From Xylogone sp. PMI_703 (Eukaryota; Ascomycota; Leotiomycetes), in contig JAJTUQ010000002.1 in the NCBI GenBank assembly GCA_021399445.1, positions 4,030,001-4,094,000 of the forward strand: DNA of 64,000 bases. Reading direction: 5' to 3'. The notes under the pieces were generated by a model. That model saw only the letters and a list, made by a program, of their open reading frames with translations, had not been told where the DNA came from and ran no database searches. The translations under genes were made by a program, and so were the position numbers. This document shows positions 21,752-34,011 of this stretch, one piece after another; position 1 is the stretch's first letter, and each line of letters opens with the position of its first letter.

Positions 21752-23218
21752 TGTTATCATCCTGAGAGGAATAACTCTTTCAATGGAGATAGGAAAGCCA
21801 TGATCCCACTACGGCTATGCTACAGAACTCTCCAAACGTCCGGCAGTTTCACTACCTCCCCTGAGCTGTTGGAGCTAACACGAGTACAAGTAAAAAGGTA
21901 CATGTAAATACAACCTCATGCCTATCGAACCACAGGGTTTCAGCGACACTGGAACCCATTTGCATCAGAAATTCACGGGAGAACAAGGTGTTTTTGGAAT
22001 ATCATTCCCTTGTTCCAACTGTTCTGTTTTTATGGAAAAGAAAAGAGATCGGTGACGGATTTTCAAAGTTTATTTCTTAACTGAGAAAGCTTAAGGGATA
22101 TTCACATATATACAAGGGCAAGGAAAGGGAGGAGGTCTGTCTGTTCTCTGGCCAAATTTACTCTTCATGTCTTTGCTATCAGCGAGGTTGCTCTCGTGTT
22201 ATTTTCCCCTTTCCTTTGTTTCTACTTCTCGGGCTAGACAGCTTTAGATAGTAGTCTTTGGTGGATTTAGTTTTATTCATGTAGTTATGTCTTCTTGCAC
22301 TAATATGATGCATAAAATCATGACCCACATAAGAACATTTGATCCGGATCTTGAGTCCTGTAATCAATTACTAACGTTTTTCTCTCCCATTACGCATATT
22401 TGATCAAGGCCTTGAGTCTCGTACGGTGATCAATGACCAACATTCTTCTCATCAAAGCATCACCATCATCCTCATTCTCACCCCTCTAGGTAGTCAACAA
22501 GGGTCGCTAACCTTCCGACATGTTATTAAAGCTAGACCCAAACCAACCCCTCCACCACCCCTCCCTTCCGACTCCCCCCATATGGTACACCATACAGGGG
22601 GCGTGCGGTATGGGCCATTCCGGAACACCATCGCGGCATGTTAACTAACTACCGGTACCCCTACCGTACTCGAGAAGATCGCCCGTCCGCTTGAACATTC
22701 GCCCGCTGGCTGTTGCACTCATTACCAGTACTGTACCTAATCCCAATGCAATGCGAATGGGGTTTAGCCGTGTAATGGCAATTAGTACGGGTACGTAGTC
22801 AGCGCATAGTAAGTGATTACATAACTACGGGATTGTTCGGGTGCGGATGGATGGCCTAGCTTTCGTGATGGGAAGGGGGTTTCTTTCCGATTCGGAAGAG
22901 GACAGTGCAGAGTAATAGGTGTAGGGCATGGTGGAAGTGGTTCCGTGTCTGGATGGGTTGGTTGGATTTGGATTACTGTTAGGTGAGGTAGAGGTCGGAA
23001 TTGCTTGTGTTGATTTTGAGAGGGTGAGTGAGTGAGTGTTCTGATTACTGGGTGATTATGTGACTCAGGAGGTCCATTAGCGAGGGAATTTACTTTTGGG
23101 GGTTTGTTTAGATCTTATAATGAGGGGATCCCATCTGATCTTTCACATTTTGGCGTATGGAAAGCTTTTTAAGAAAGATATCATATCCTGAATAACGCAT
23201 ATCTCCATGATCCCTATT
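21752..23218. other. Convergent intergenic region
   Basis: Lies between the 3' ends of the oxoglutarate carrier and swf1. No coding sequence is supported. It includes a C-rich stretch near 22540-22580 and a GTGAGTGAGTGAGTG microrepeat near 23022. Confidence 0.5.
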
Positions 23219-24615
23219 CTAATTTCCTCTCTCTTCCTCCGAAATCACTCTAGGCAAAAATACATCGGCCAGATTATCCTGGAACCCTAAATCATATAAA
23301 TTTTCTACATCTGCGAGTCTCCACACTCGTTCCCACTCTCCAACACCCGGGTTCCCCTTGGTGCTGGGTGGGCGTCCATCTTCGGTTCTCATAACAATCT
23401 GCTCGCTCTCAACAGGCCAACTGGTCCATGTGATATCGCCCTTGAACCTCTCACGATCGCGAGGTAGCTTTCTTTTAAAGGCAAAGCCATCTGCCATTTC
23501 TGCTGCCCAGTCTGACCATTTCAATGACTCGTTCGTTGTAGTACCTGCCCAGATTAAGTAGATGTGGTAGCCTAATAAACCCCAGACCAAAGGCGAGCAG
23601 AAGAGACAGAGCAGTGTAACACACCCCATGCCCATCTTAGCTTGGAGAGCCCAGCCCCAGACGTCAAGATACTCCACCCAGTCCATTCCCTTTCCTGAGA
23701 GCGTCCACGAAGGTATTTCTTTCGAGATCTGGGACGATAGTAAGGATATCCCCAAGTAAGTGGCATATGTTGTAATTACAGCCGTGGAGAACAGTAACAG
23801 TATGAACCAGTGTTGGTTCTCATACCCAACGCAATTATTGATGAAAATGCAATGGTGATCTAGTTTTGCCACGCAATGCTTGCAAATGCTGCAGTGCTTT
23901 GAGCGCGCTGGTTTCAGAAGGTGGCAAGTGCGGCAGGTTTCCCCTGGATAAAAGATCGTATAATCATAAGGGTAGAGTGTCATATAGTGGGAGTGGTTCT
24001 CGGGAGTGATGATGCCAGGGTCAGTATACATTGAGAGGTAGAGAAAAGTGTAAGGACAAAGAACCAGGAAGAGGCAGGACATTTTGCGGAAGGTAGTAAG
24101 AAGAGGCCAGGCATCCGGAAGGAAGAGCATCTCCGAACCTAAGAGGAGAATGACGAAGAATATCTGGATTACAATTAGTTTTTGTATTGGAAATAACGCA
24201 GATGTATAACTGAAATATATTCTCCTCTCATTCGAAAGATTCAATAGTACTCAAGAAAGTATATAGTATGAAATATAAAAGACGATAACGAACTGAGATC
24301 ACCGACATACCACTACCACAGGGTGCTTATCATACCAAAGAGTATGAGCCACATTTCCAATAGATCTGCTCAGGCGTCCGTTTGTCGCCCACTCATCAGC
24401 AGCGCGAAAACCTCGAGGTATATGAATCCATATTACCCGGTGCAATGCGCCGACAGGAGTCTTTCTAAAATCCAAGAGTTAGCATACATCAAAGATACCG
24501 AGTTTCCGAGGTCTCGTGAATATAACCTCAGTGCAGGCAGCCGCCCAAAAAAAGCGACAAAGGTTGCAAAAGATATCAACAGCACCGCTAAAGCTATATA
24601 ACGAAGAGTTCCCAT
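23219..24615 (-). CDS. SWF1: DHHC palmitoyltransferase Swf1
   Basis: Three exons: 24615-24527, 24464-24311 and 24163-23219, with introns of 62 and 147 nt. The product is 395 residues. The start MGTLRYIALAVLL ... FGRLPALRKTPVG, and the second exon's LHRVIWIHIPRGF, match the Swf1 N-terminal membrane region. The joins restore HPVVVIFFVILLLGSEMLFL. Two further membrane helices precede the cysteine-rich domain (CRTCHLLKPARSKHCSIC, then VAKLDHHCIFINNCVG) with the catalytic DHHC. Helices 3-4 follow (WFILLLFSTAVITTY and MGCVTLLCLFCSPLVWGLLG). The cytosolic C-terminal tail is acidic. In yeast Swf1 sits in the ER and palmitoylates juxtamembrane cysteines of SNAREs (Snc1, Syn8, Tlg1) and other single-pass proteins. 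Residue count and topology are normal. Confidence 0.93.
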
Positions 24616-26485
24616 TTTGACAGTAGCGATACAGTATCCATTTGAATTATGCGACCATACGTCTCGAGACCAGGACTTCCGTCCTTTTGATTGATATTTT
24701 TGGTTCTGCTTGTCAGTCGAATTCGGCAACGTAAACGCTGTCAAAATTGCCGAGAAGCTCACTGGCGCCAATCACAAGGCATTGATTGGCTGTCAAATAT
24801 GTCAAAAGTTCATAATTTTGACTGCATAAATTATATGCTCACGTGTCGGAATTACTGCGCTGTGGTCATGATCTGTTGAAGCCGAAATTTCCTTGAAGAT
24901 GCTAAGATAACAAAAGGCAAAGGTTCATGTACGAGCCTTTACAAGGCTCTAAGATGTACTGATTTTGAGGCATTTTCAGGCTTCGACTATCAAACGTAGC
25001 GGTTGCCCCGGAAACCAACTTAAATCTGTACGACCTTAAGTTTCCATTTCACACGAACTACCATCCCAGAATTTCCAACTCATTTCTGGAACGTCAATTT
25101 CTTAAATGAATCCCCACAGGTGGCGCACAAGGATGCTTATGAAAGTGAAAGTAGAAAGAGTAGCAAATCATGGTGTGACCGCATGCTTGCACTCTCTACT
25201 CTTCTTGCTAAGAGACTCTTCAGATATGGAGAGAATAGCCAAATTATCGAACTTGCTTGGCAGTCTGTATACACAGCTTACGCCAAGCAGCTCAAAAAGT
25301 TCATGAGGCAGACAGAAGTCTTGTCATACACAAGCATTCCATTCTGCATGGTCAAGCTTTAGCCTTTGCAATAAGTCCACCAATATCTGCTGCCTAAGCA
25401 GCTCTCACGGTAAACACAAAGGTTTGTTTGCTGCTCAGTATACGACGCAAGTTACATTACCTGCCAAGCTGCTACGGCATTCATCAAGCAAGGCTCTCGT
25501 TAACGGGCTAATCACCTGCTTGCTAAACTCTTCTCGAGGGACTTCGTGGTGAGACGAGATCAGGGCAGAAAGACCATATGCTTGCGCTGCATCAGGCAGA
25601 GCCGCTGTGCCACCTATACCACGTGGGTCTTAGCAAAGAGGAACGAATAATAGTAAGAATCTCATCAAAAATCTGGCGGTCTGCTAGACTGCCGTGATTT
25701 GCACAGCCATCTTCAAGTCCCGAGGCTGTGAGTACATAAGCCAGACGAACAGCAGCCACAAATCTTTTTCTACGTCATCGCAGGTTCGCAGAGCCGCAAG
25801 AACCCCTCAGTGGGGAACTACGTGGACATTGAACGGTGCCGACTTCTCGGCCCGCTTCGCTTACCGCCGTCTCCAGCATCACGGAAACGACGCTCGAGGT
25901 TAAACGTTGAACCTGTAGTGACTGATGTGTGCCATACACCAGAGAAACGAGAGAATGATAAACAGCAACGTGTTTCAGCAACTAACAATGCTAGCCTGTT
26001 GTCCAAAGGTCAGAGTACTTGTCAATCGGTGTGAACTGCTCCATATTGTTCAATTCGACCATGGGATTCCCAACAAAATTTAAATGTCTGCTTGTTTGCA
26101 GAGAAGAGCTTAAAGGTCTTAAACTTTCAGCAGTAAGCAGTGCTTTTCAAAATCATTGGCGGAAGCTATTGCCCATCCTGGTCCGCCGCGTTGGCTGCAG
26201 TATCAAATGTGATAGGTGAGATGCAGGCACTAACCTGCGCCACTTGCAAACTCCTGCAACTCCAGAGTCTTGCGCAAGCTCTGAATGCAAGACAAATACC
26301 ATATCTACCGCCTACAGCAAAATGGCGCTCCTTTGCTCTAGATATCAATTGCTCTCAGGAAGATACTCGGAAGGCAGTTGCCTGACCATTTCTTCCATCA
26401 GCCACAACCTCCCAGAGCTGGAACGTGACCACTCTCTCCGAAGAGATCGCTTCCCTGTTATTAGCTCTTTGCTAGAATAGTTATC
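24616..26485. other. Upstream region with broken reading-frame relics
   Basis: A 1.9 kb divergent space between swf1 and the C2H2-like gene. No intact gene. It contains short frames that look like remnants: a plus-strand 80-codon frame (25120-25362), minus-strand pieces (25461-25800, listed separately), and a plus-strand piece (26140-26385). I did not recognise any of them. Confidence 0.4.
25461..25800 (-). pseudogene. Possible decayed gene fragment, unrecognised
   Basis: On the minus strand three consecutive stretches read as protein-like sequence but in different frames. The first is LAALRTCDDVEKDLWLLFVW and onward, closed by a TAG near 25687. The second contains SLADRQIFDEILTIIRSSLL. The third contains GGTAALPDAAQAYGLSALIS and VPREEFSKQVISPLTRALLD, ending at a GTAATG that resembles a donor. 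The pieces adjoin without room for introns, so two frame shifts are the simplest explanation. The composition (amphipathic, few rare residues) is better than random shadow frames, but I know no family for it. It could also be coincidence. Confidence 0.25.
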
Positions 26486-28671
26486 ATGGCGTAAGTGGCC
26501 TTCCTCTCGAGCCGCGTATCGATCAACACCAATGACTAATTCATTCTGTATAGAACCGGACTTGAGTCCTACGGTGATTGTAGTATCTTTATCAATTCGC
26601 ATTTCGCTGACCAGTCGCATTATGGTCGTGTTTTGAGCAACGATGGGCTCTTCGGTGAAATGAATACGAAGTTCGCCAACATCCAATTTGGCATCGCCAA
26701 CGACGTCCAGCAGGTGCTCAAGTTGTTTCATGACAATGGCGACTCTGTTCCGCGAGCTCTCTGCCAAACTGGTACCCACTGCATTACAGGCTTGATACCA
26801 GAGGATCTCCTTGGTGATCTTTCCAAAACTCTAACTAGCGCTTCTGCAAACAACGGATCTATCTGCAGCTACGGCAAGTCAAATAAGATTCCTAGTGACT
26901 CTAGCACATGCGCCACCGACAAACAAATTGTAAGATGGGCAAATTCCTATGAGCGGCATGAATCAATTGCATATAGATATCCATGCTCGAAACCACAGCA
27001 AAATCAATTCTCTGCCGAGATTAAACTGCACGGACAGGAGCTAAATAGAGCAGTGAGTGAATGGAAAGCCACAGGCGCAAGTGGAAATACAGGTCTACCA
27101 AGTGTAGACAGTATTGCAGATGCGCATCGAGCCTTTGGTGCAATACTCAAGTCCATCCTAAGGAACGACCCAAGTCTAGCTTCTAATATACTCAGTCACC
27201 TGGCGCCTAAACTACACCTTATCTGCCCCTTATTCAAGGGTAAAGGACTTATGAGCCTCTTAGAAGAAGATATCACCAACCAGGGCGAACAAGATGCCGA
27301 CTCGCAACAAGCTTCCTCTTCTATCTCAACTTATGGACGTGGCTCCAGTTGGGCACTCAAAAATAATGGTGGCTCAAGCAAAGCTGTCAGAAAACGGGAG
27401 CAAGATGATGAAGATGATAATGACAATGGCAAAGGGTCTAAGCGGAACAAGAGAGGCAGTCCCTCACCTTCACTGCAAAAAGATCCTTGGAGAAGGCCAA
27501 GATTTATGTGCCACTTTTATGCGAGATGCAGCATAAATAACTGCAAGAAGAATGGAAATGGAAGGACATCTACTAGCTCGGGTTACGACTCTTATCATCA
27601 TATCCAAGAGTAAGTAGTTGCTCTAGCACCTATATTCGTGAATAGTTTCAATCTAACCGCGCTTAATAGCCATTTCAAAGAGTATCACACTGTGATACGA
27701 TGCCAGAGATGCCATGAGCTCTTTAAAGGAGAGGCAGCAATGCTGACGAAAAATGAACATCAAATAAGATGCGAGGCGCAACAACCTACCCAAGCCGACG
27801 ATGCCCTCGTCATTGATTGTGACATGAAGTTAAGACTGAAGGATAAGATGAAAAGATTCAAGAGATGGTCATTAGAGAGCGATTATAGTGAGGACCGGGA
27901 TATGAAGATCTGGATATCCAATTGTATTGGCATGCTTACAGGCATTGCCAAGCCTAGAGCTGAGCTGAACGAGGATGAACTTCAAACTGTAATCCTAGAT
28001 GAGCGTGAGCTTGCCAAATGGTATACATGTTGGATCACACTATTTCCGAACATTCCAATTCCACCTCACCCATGTGAGTTGCTTTACCATAAATAACCAT
28101 ACAACTAAGCTAATCGATCATAGTCCGCGAGCATAGCATATCGCCTTCAATACTAAACCGTCAGAGAGTAGTAACTCTATTCGAGGCCGTTGGTGAGGCC
28201 GTAACAGAACAAAGTAACCTACCGCCAGACCTCCAAAACGTAGTACTACAATCATTACGACTCTGTGTCTCCATAGGACTCAATATGTTGGTCCTGCCAA
28301 ACAGTGTGAACCATCTCGACCCCAATTTAATGGCGAGGATCACACGGCTCCAACGTCTTGGAATGCAAGAAATGGCTCATACACCCACTCAGGAAGCAAT
28401 AGCTGTACCGAGCTTGCCCGTAGTCGCAACCTCAACCATTCAAGATACCCCAGTTAGCGCTACTGTTGAGAATGCAGGACACGCGGGGTTCTCTTTACCG
28501 CCCAGTCAATATAATGAAACCCAGGCTTATCGAGCACCTTCATGTCACCATTGCAGTGATTTTGGGTGGATAGCGAGCCCAACATACTATTGGGATGGAT
28601 CATCACAAGGCCAGGGTACCCTCCAGCCGTGTATCTGCAGGAGTTCTTCCACAGGATATACTCTACAATGA
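26486..28671 (+). CDS. Protein with paired C2H2-like zinc fingers, function unknown
   Basis: Four exons: 26486-26490, 26554-27609, 27670-28073 and 28124-28671. The introns are 63, 60 and 50 nt, and the first two carry GACTAAT and CTAAC branch points. The product is 670 residues. The first coding exon is only ATGGC, after which the frame runs without interruption. Residues ~1-230 are mixed and unrecognised. A low-complexity basic/acidic segment follows (~245-325), with NLS-like KGSKRNKRG. Residues ~330-400 hold a fungal C2H2-like pair: FMCHFYARCSINNC, then GYDSYHHIQDHFKEYH spanning a splice, then CQRCHELFK with a terminal H...C. This pairing occurs in many uncharacterised fungal proteins, where it resembles 'ACPFxK...W..V.R.KEHL.R.H..P.CPRC'. 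The C-terminal part has a CHHC ... CIC cluster that might bind another metal. Nucleic-acid or protein binding is inferred only. Confidence 0.7.
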
Positions 28672-30234
28672 AAACTAGAAGGATTTGGCACGTCCCGGAG
28701 CCAATCTTCAGTACAGGATACCCGTTCTCTATACAATTTTTGCAAATAAATAGAACGAAACTAAATAGACCCCTGGCATTACAGATATATGGACAGGTCT
28801 AAAACAGCGGATTTGGATTACTTTTTCTCTAGTCATAATACGATAGCTTTTTGTATCGAGTAGATAGGATGGAGTCACTTTATAGTATGTTACCATTTAT
28901 ATATTAGGTCTCAAGTTATATACCCCTGCTTTAGAAAAACCTCACAACAGTCAGTCAGGCTTGGATACAGCTTCATCTCATCAGTCAAGATTTAATCATG
29001 GAATGGATAGAATAGAGAGTTACCTGCTATAATACTAGAATATGGGAACAACTACACATCATCTTTTCCAGCAGTAATCTGGTAACACTGATCTGCTCGT
29101 AAAAGACCAACGTGAGAATGAAGCTAAATCTCGCTACAGTTATCAATCCAATAAGCGTTCCTTGTAGAGATCCTACCATGTTCACTATTCCAACCAACCA
29201 ATGAACTAACCAGAAACAAACATAAGAAATCACATTCCACCCTCATAAACTCAACTTAGAGAGCTATCTCTCAGGAAGATGGGAAGGCGCCGTAGTTGGC
29301 TAGCTTCGGTCTGGACAAACTCATCTTCTGAGAGGATCGATTGGGCAATACGTAATACGCAACTATACGATACGTATACCAACATCGAAAAAATTCGACA
29401 AAGATGTAGGCATTTCGACACCGGGCCGAACCTTTTTGGAACTCTTTCTGCCCCTTAGATAAAACGAAAGTGTGAAATTATTTCTGGATTCTGTCAATGT
29501 GGTCTCATCCGCTACATCTCTTTTCTGGCTCGATTGTGAAATCGCCGTATCTGTTTATCCTCTGTAATTGGTCAACAGAAACGATAGACACTGTTGTATT
29601 TCTATTTGACTAAACAGAATAACAGGCCACTCTTATATATGGAATGACTGCATTAGTGAATAGCTTCCTTTCCGATTTAACGATGCCTGTAGTTTTGAAA
29701 TCCTGTAATCAAATAGAATATTAAGAATGCTCTGATTATGTAGCTACTTATATTTTTGTCAAAAAAGCAAAGTATTAGATCCACCAAAACTCAGAACATA
29801 AATTTGATATTCTAATTGATTTGGTCACATGAAGGCGATGAACGGAAATTTTCGTGTTGATTATATAGTATTCTATCGCGTATCCGCAACTAAACCTCGT
29901 CTATTACTATATGCGTACGTCAAAAGCCTTTGTCAACCAAATAAATTACTTGGATTGATCATTGAAAATAACCAAAACGGTCCATAATCCAGATTTATAT
30001 TCTAATAAAATATCAGATCTCGTTGCTCAATGGACGACACAAACACCAAGGATATCATATATGCAACAAACATATTCTAGGCTGCTGGGCGCGGCCCCAG
30101 CCATGTCTGCTGCACTCTACAGTCCGGTGGCGTGGACCAGCACGCCAGAACAAAGTACCGTCCGAATGATTCTTCCCTTGCTAATTTGCGGAAGTAGGGT
30201 CACTTCTCTTGGCCAACTGCTATCATGACATATT
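28672..30234. other. Convergent intergenic region
   Basis: AT-rich, between the ends of the C2H2-like gene and the type III polyketide synthase. Open frames are short and featureless. No repeat of note. Confidence 0.5.
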
Positions 30235-31804
30235 TCAGTCCAGTTCAACTGCATCCATTGTCTCGGCCAGATCTTCTAACTTCTCTTTTGCGCTTTCGAT
30301 AACAGCGCCCTCGCCCTCACTCCGACTCCCTTCACTTTCTGTTTCAGGGGGGGTGACTTCGCCGCTCAACCCATTAAACCACTCCCTCTTGACATGTGAT
30401 AGATTTCGTTTTAAAAGACACATCTCGACACTAATTCCAGGTCCAAAAGCACACCCCACAACATATTCTCTAGCTCTCTTTGTGCCGCTTGCATCTGCCG
30501 GAGCTAACTCGTCCATGTCTTTACACCTTAAGCGGTCCATAACGGACATAATGGTAGCACTTGAAGAATTTCCATGGTTGATATACGTATCGTAGGACGC
30601 ACGCATGTGCTCTGGCGTTATAGCCATAACTTTTTCAATGCCCGTTAATATTGTAGCACCGCCGGGATGAAGTGCCCAATCAAAATCAGCTGGCAGTGCA
30701 TAGTTGGAAGGCAAATCAGAGACTGTTGAGAGAAGAGAGCGAAACATTGGAGCCACAGCAGGAGCGGTGAGAGACGGGACTCGAGGAGAGAGAAGAACCT
30801 TCCAACCTGTGGTTGTTAGATGATTTATCTCCAGATTAGGAAATAGGAAAAGCCTCTGAAATTTCCACCATGAAGATCAAACTTACCTAGAGGATGAACA
30901 TCAAAGCCTAAATCAGTTTCAGTATCAGGTATGATCTGGTGATCCCAAGCAAGCAATTCATAAATTGGCACCGTGTTGTCCTCTCCACCAATGCCGTTAC
31001 TTATAACACACGCGCTCGCACAATCACTGAACAAAGTGACTCCAATTCTCGTTTCTTGTAACTCCTCAACACTTTCCAATTCACTTCGCACAAAAGTGCT
31101 GCAAATTTCACAGGCTACAACCAATATCCTAGCTTTCCTCCTCCGAAAGCTAGCTCCCAGGGCCAAGCTGGCAGCTGTTCGAATAGCAGCAAGGCCTCCC
31201 GAGCATCCAACGCCATGCAGCAGGACTTTCTCCACATTATTTGGGATGCCTAGCTGCTTGCATACGTAGTGATCGAATCCTGGGTTCGCGCTGTTTGTGC
31301 ATGTGGTAGAAACCACGTGCGTGATGTCACATGGAGAAAGCCGTGCCTCGTGAAGTGCCTTTCGCGCCGCAGTTACAGAAAGAGGAATACCTTCCTTGAA
31401 AAATACGTCGCAGAGTTCTGCAATATTTGGAGCACGATCCATGTTGACCAATGGATGGTCTATGGTGCCAACAGCAGAGCGATTGTCAATCCCGGTGAAC
31501 TTGTTGATCGCGAGAACTTTTTTCATTCTATGAGATTAAAGTGCAGTGGTCAGTCACTGTTCAACCAAACTCGCACTGGAAGGTCAATTTTGGTTGGGAC
31601 AAGCTCTTACGCTGGAGTATCTTTATAGTGACGTGCCGCGAGCGTTTCTAGCGATGGTGGATCATGGGTAAAGGCTGGGTATGCCGCTCCCAGTCCTACA
31701 ATGGCAAGATTGAGCTGCCCAAAAGAATTGTGGTCACCATGTTGCTCGTTGGAAATATATTCATTGGGGCTGCCATTCTGTGCATCGATTCCGGCGAGGG
31801 CCAT
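30235..31804 (-). CDS. Type III polyketide synthase (chalcone/stilbene synthase family)
   Basis: Three exons: 31804-31611, 31527-30887 and 30806-30235, with introns of 83 and 80 nt. The product is 468 residues. The catalytic triad is visible: Cys173 in LLHGVGCSGGLAAI, His325 in DWALHPGGATIL and Asn358 in INHGNSSSATIMS. The 33-residue spacing between His and Asn is the family standard. The first splice restores KVLAINKFTGIDNRSAVG; the second restores the HPLGWKVLLSPRVP region. Fungal members condense malonyl-CoA onto fatty-acyl or other CoA starters to give alkylpyrones and alkylresorcinols; the starter cannot be read here. The N-terminus carries ~30 extra residues. The C-terminus has a ~65-residue tail rich in Glu, Ser and Lys that is absent from plant enzymes. 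No oxidase, methyltransferase or transporter typical of a biosynthetic cluster lies beside it. Confidence 0.93.
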
Positions 31805-33346
31805 GGTCGTAACTCTAAGGGCCCGCTGTAAAGTATAAGCTTATCTTCGGGATAAGGATGATATGGCGGGGCGGATGTATGTGCCTACCAATGATCTGGT
31901 AGCAAAACAGTAGCCACGAGTGCTGTTCCAGCAAGCTGTATATGCTGTAGGATGTGGTGGATATCAATAATCTTTCCTCTAGGACTGAGAAATCAAGAAT
32001 TGTCCTACTAGGATGTTCTGCCGCAGCACAGTGCGCACACGACCTTGCCGCTGGCGGGGCTTGATTATATGGAGCTTGGACAGGCCTCTGACAAGGTCTA
32101 GGACTAGGTAGCTTCAGGTGGCGGTGCAGCGCTGGAAATACGCAAGTCTGGCAGGCACATGGACGGGAATCAAGCAGGAACGGCTAATGAAGGAACTCTG
32201 ATATAACGCCTGTTGCTATATTTTGCTGGACGGTGGTAGTTGGCCCTTGTATGCGTGCGTGTGCGTTTCTGTGGTGTGTGACTAAGGAGGGCAAGCAGCT
32301 GGGGGTTTCGCGTGTCGATAGCCACAACGGAAGCAGCGATACGAGACGCGAATGCGATGGAAGGAGTGAGCAGAGACTGAGTGGATGAGGATGTTGAGGA
32401 AGCCAGACTGCTGAGATGGGACGAAGGAAGAAGGACCCTTCCGCTAATTGAGTGATGCCGCCTGCGGACGGGATTGCTGACGTCTCTGTTTATTGCTTAA
32501 GCCATAGCATTACCTCTTGGGGAAAGCTAGTTAATCCTCAACAAAAACCAAGCATCGCGGTTTGTATCCAGCCTCAACCAGGCACCGTTTCCCAAAACAG
32601 GCACAAGATGCTGCAGCCCGACGAGACCAGTAGTGTATGATCTAATCCGATGTCACTTAAAGGACCTCTTAGGCTGGGCTCTTGCCCCAAACCTGCGTCA
32701 GGTCGTGCATCATGTTGCGCAAGGGGCACTCTCAGTTCGGCGCTGCTCTGGAACTGCATACGTGGATCTTGTCAGCTTAGGGACACGTGATGTTGCTAAG
32801 TAATGCCTCTGCATCGAATTGGCCGAAGATATTGACTGCTTTATTGAGAATAAAGTAGTCAAACTTGCGAGATTGCATTGCCACTTTGTTCTGAGGTTGT
32901 CGTTCAAAGGAAGTAGTTGAGGGGATGTTCTGTAACGAGAAGCAAACGCTGTAACCCACCATCGTCGCAGCATGCCTCGGCTCTAGCGCCTATTCAGGTA
33001 CACTGCCGTTTTGGGATAGGTACTCGAGGCATTGTACGTAGTCCTCACCTAATTATCTCAGCTCTCGATTTCTTCTTTATATGTAGTCAGGCTACGTGAT
33101 AAATTGCATTAATTAATAAAGAAACGTCAAAACATCGATTTCAAGTCCGCACTTGACCCGCCCGTACCTTAATACCTCACGGTCCTCACCTACAGTAACT
33201 ATCCTGATAGACTGAGGCTGTGCAACATTCATTCCTACACAACCAGCCAACAATCCGAAGGAAAGTCTGAAACAAGCATTTTTACATAATTTTACATTCT
33301 TTACTCTTGGTCCTAAATATCAATCTCAAAATATTTCAAAGCCAAA
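31805..33346. other. Divergent upstream region
   Basis: About 1.5 kb between the type III polyketide synthase and the small membrane protein gene. No coding sequence supported. Moderately GC-rich around 32030-32350. It presumably holds promoters of both neighbours. Confidence 0.45.
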
Positions 33347-33838
33347 ATGCTGTCACTACACTCGCTTCCTTTCTACATTCACATCCTAATAGAAACTCCG
33401 GCCTCCCTCTCCTTCCTTCTAAACCCCAGCTCTCAGCTTCCCCCATCCACTCATTACCAACCCCAATCCCAATCCCAATCTCAGTCAGAAATAGCAACTC
33501 ATTTCATTATAAGACAATACGCCGTCCTGCTCCTCTCTTCAGTCCTCATCGCCCTGATCTTCGCACTTCGTCCCGTGCCGGACAGAACGAGTAAGAGAGT
33601 GGCTGGTTCTTTAGCCATCTACCATCTTGCGCCACTGGCAAGGGCGGCGTGGCGGATTTGGGGTGGTGGGAGGGATGTGGTGTTTGGGGAGTTGCATGAG
33701 GGCGTGAGTGGCGGTGGACTCGGGGGACCATGGGTGCATGGAGTTGTGCATGCCGTTGCGTTTATTGGACTGGGGATGGCTTTCCTTGGAATCGGTGAAG
33801 TTAACTTAAAGAAGAATGTTAGAGATAAAGAGGAATAA
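33347..33838 (+). CDS. Small predicted multi-pass membrane protein
   Basis: A single-exon frame of 163 residues. A hydrophobic start (residues ~1-26, SLPFYIHILIETPASLSFLL) could be a membrane segment. A Gln/Ser-rich spacer (QSQSQSQSE) follows. There are two or three further hydrophobic helices: YAVLLLSSVLIALIFAL (~58-75), LAIYHLAPLARAAWRIW (~89-106) and VHGVVHAVAFIGLGMAFLG (~130-148). The short tail is charged. Three to four membrane passes are therefore likely. The pattern ILIETPASLSF.L.P near the start, and A.YHL.P..RA in the middle, resembles a conserved but uncharacterised fungal membrane protein family. That is recalled family knowledge, not a search result. An overlapping frame from 33307 in another register lacks these features. 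It ends 173 bases before the 3' end of bud22, with which it converges. Confidence 0.65.
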   Translation: MLSLHSLPFYIHILIETPASLSFLLNPSSQLPPSTHYQPQSQSQSQSEIATHFIIRQYAVLLLSSVLIALIFALRPVPDRTSKRVAGSLAIYHLAPLARAAWRIWGGGRDVVFGELHEGVSGGGLGGPWVHGVVHAVAFIGLGMAFLGIGEVNLKKNVRDKEE

Positions 33839-34011
33839 AATCAAGAGGGGAGTAGGTTGGTACTAGCAGCTTTAGAGAATTCAGGAGCAATGCTGTTATT
33901 ATCATAGAAGATGAATGGATATCGGGCCGGTAAGGCATTTATTAGAATTATATTGAAACGAACATGTCTTTGTATCATTAACGAATAATGGGTATATATG
34001 ATAAAAATATC

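Noticed and set aside
29962..30228. 88-codon plus-strand frame next to the type III polyketide synthase
   Set aside because: No domain, and it ends at the 3' end of the synthase on the opposite strand. Likely part of that gene's 3' UTR.
28672..33346. Type III polyketide synthase as the core of a biosynthetic gene cluster
   Set aside because: The flanks hold only a C2H2-like protein and a small membrane protein. The SDR at 35.8 kb is beyond bud22 and paired with it by a divergent promoter. There is no tailoring set.
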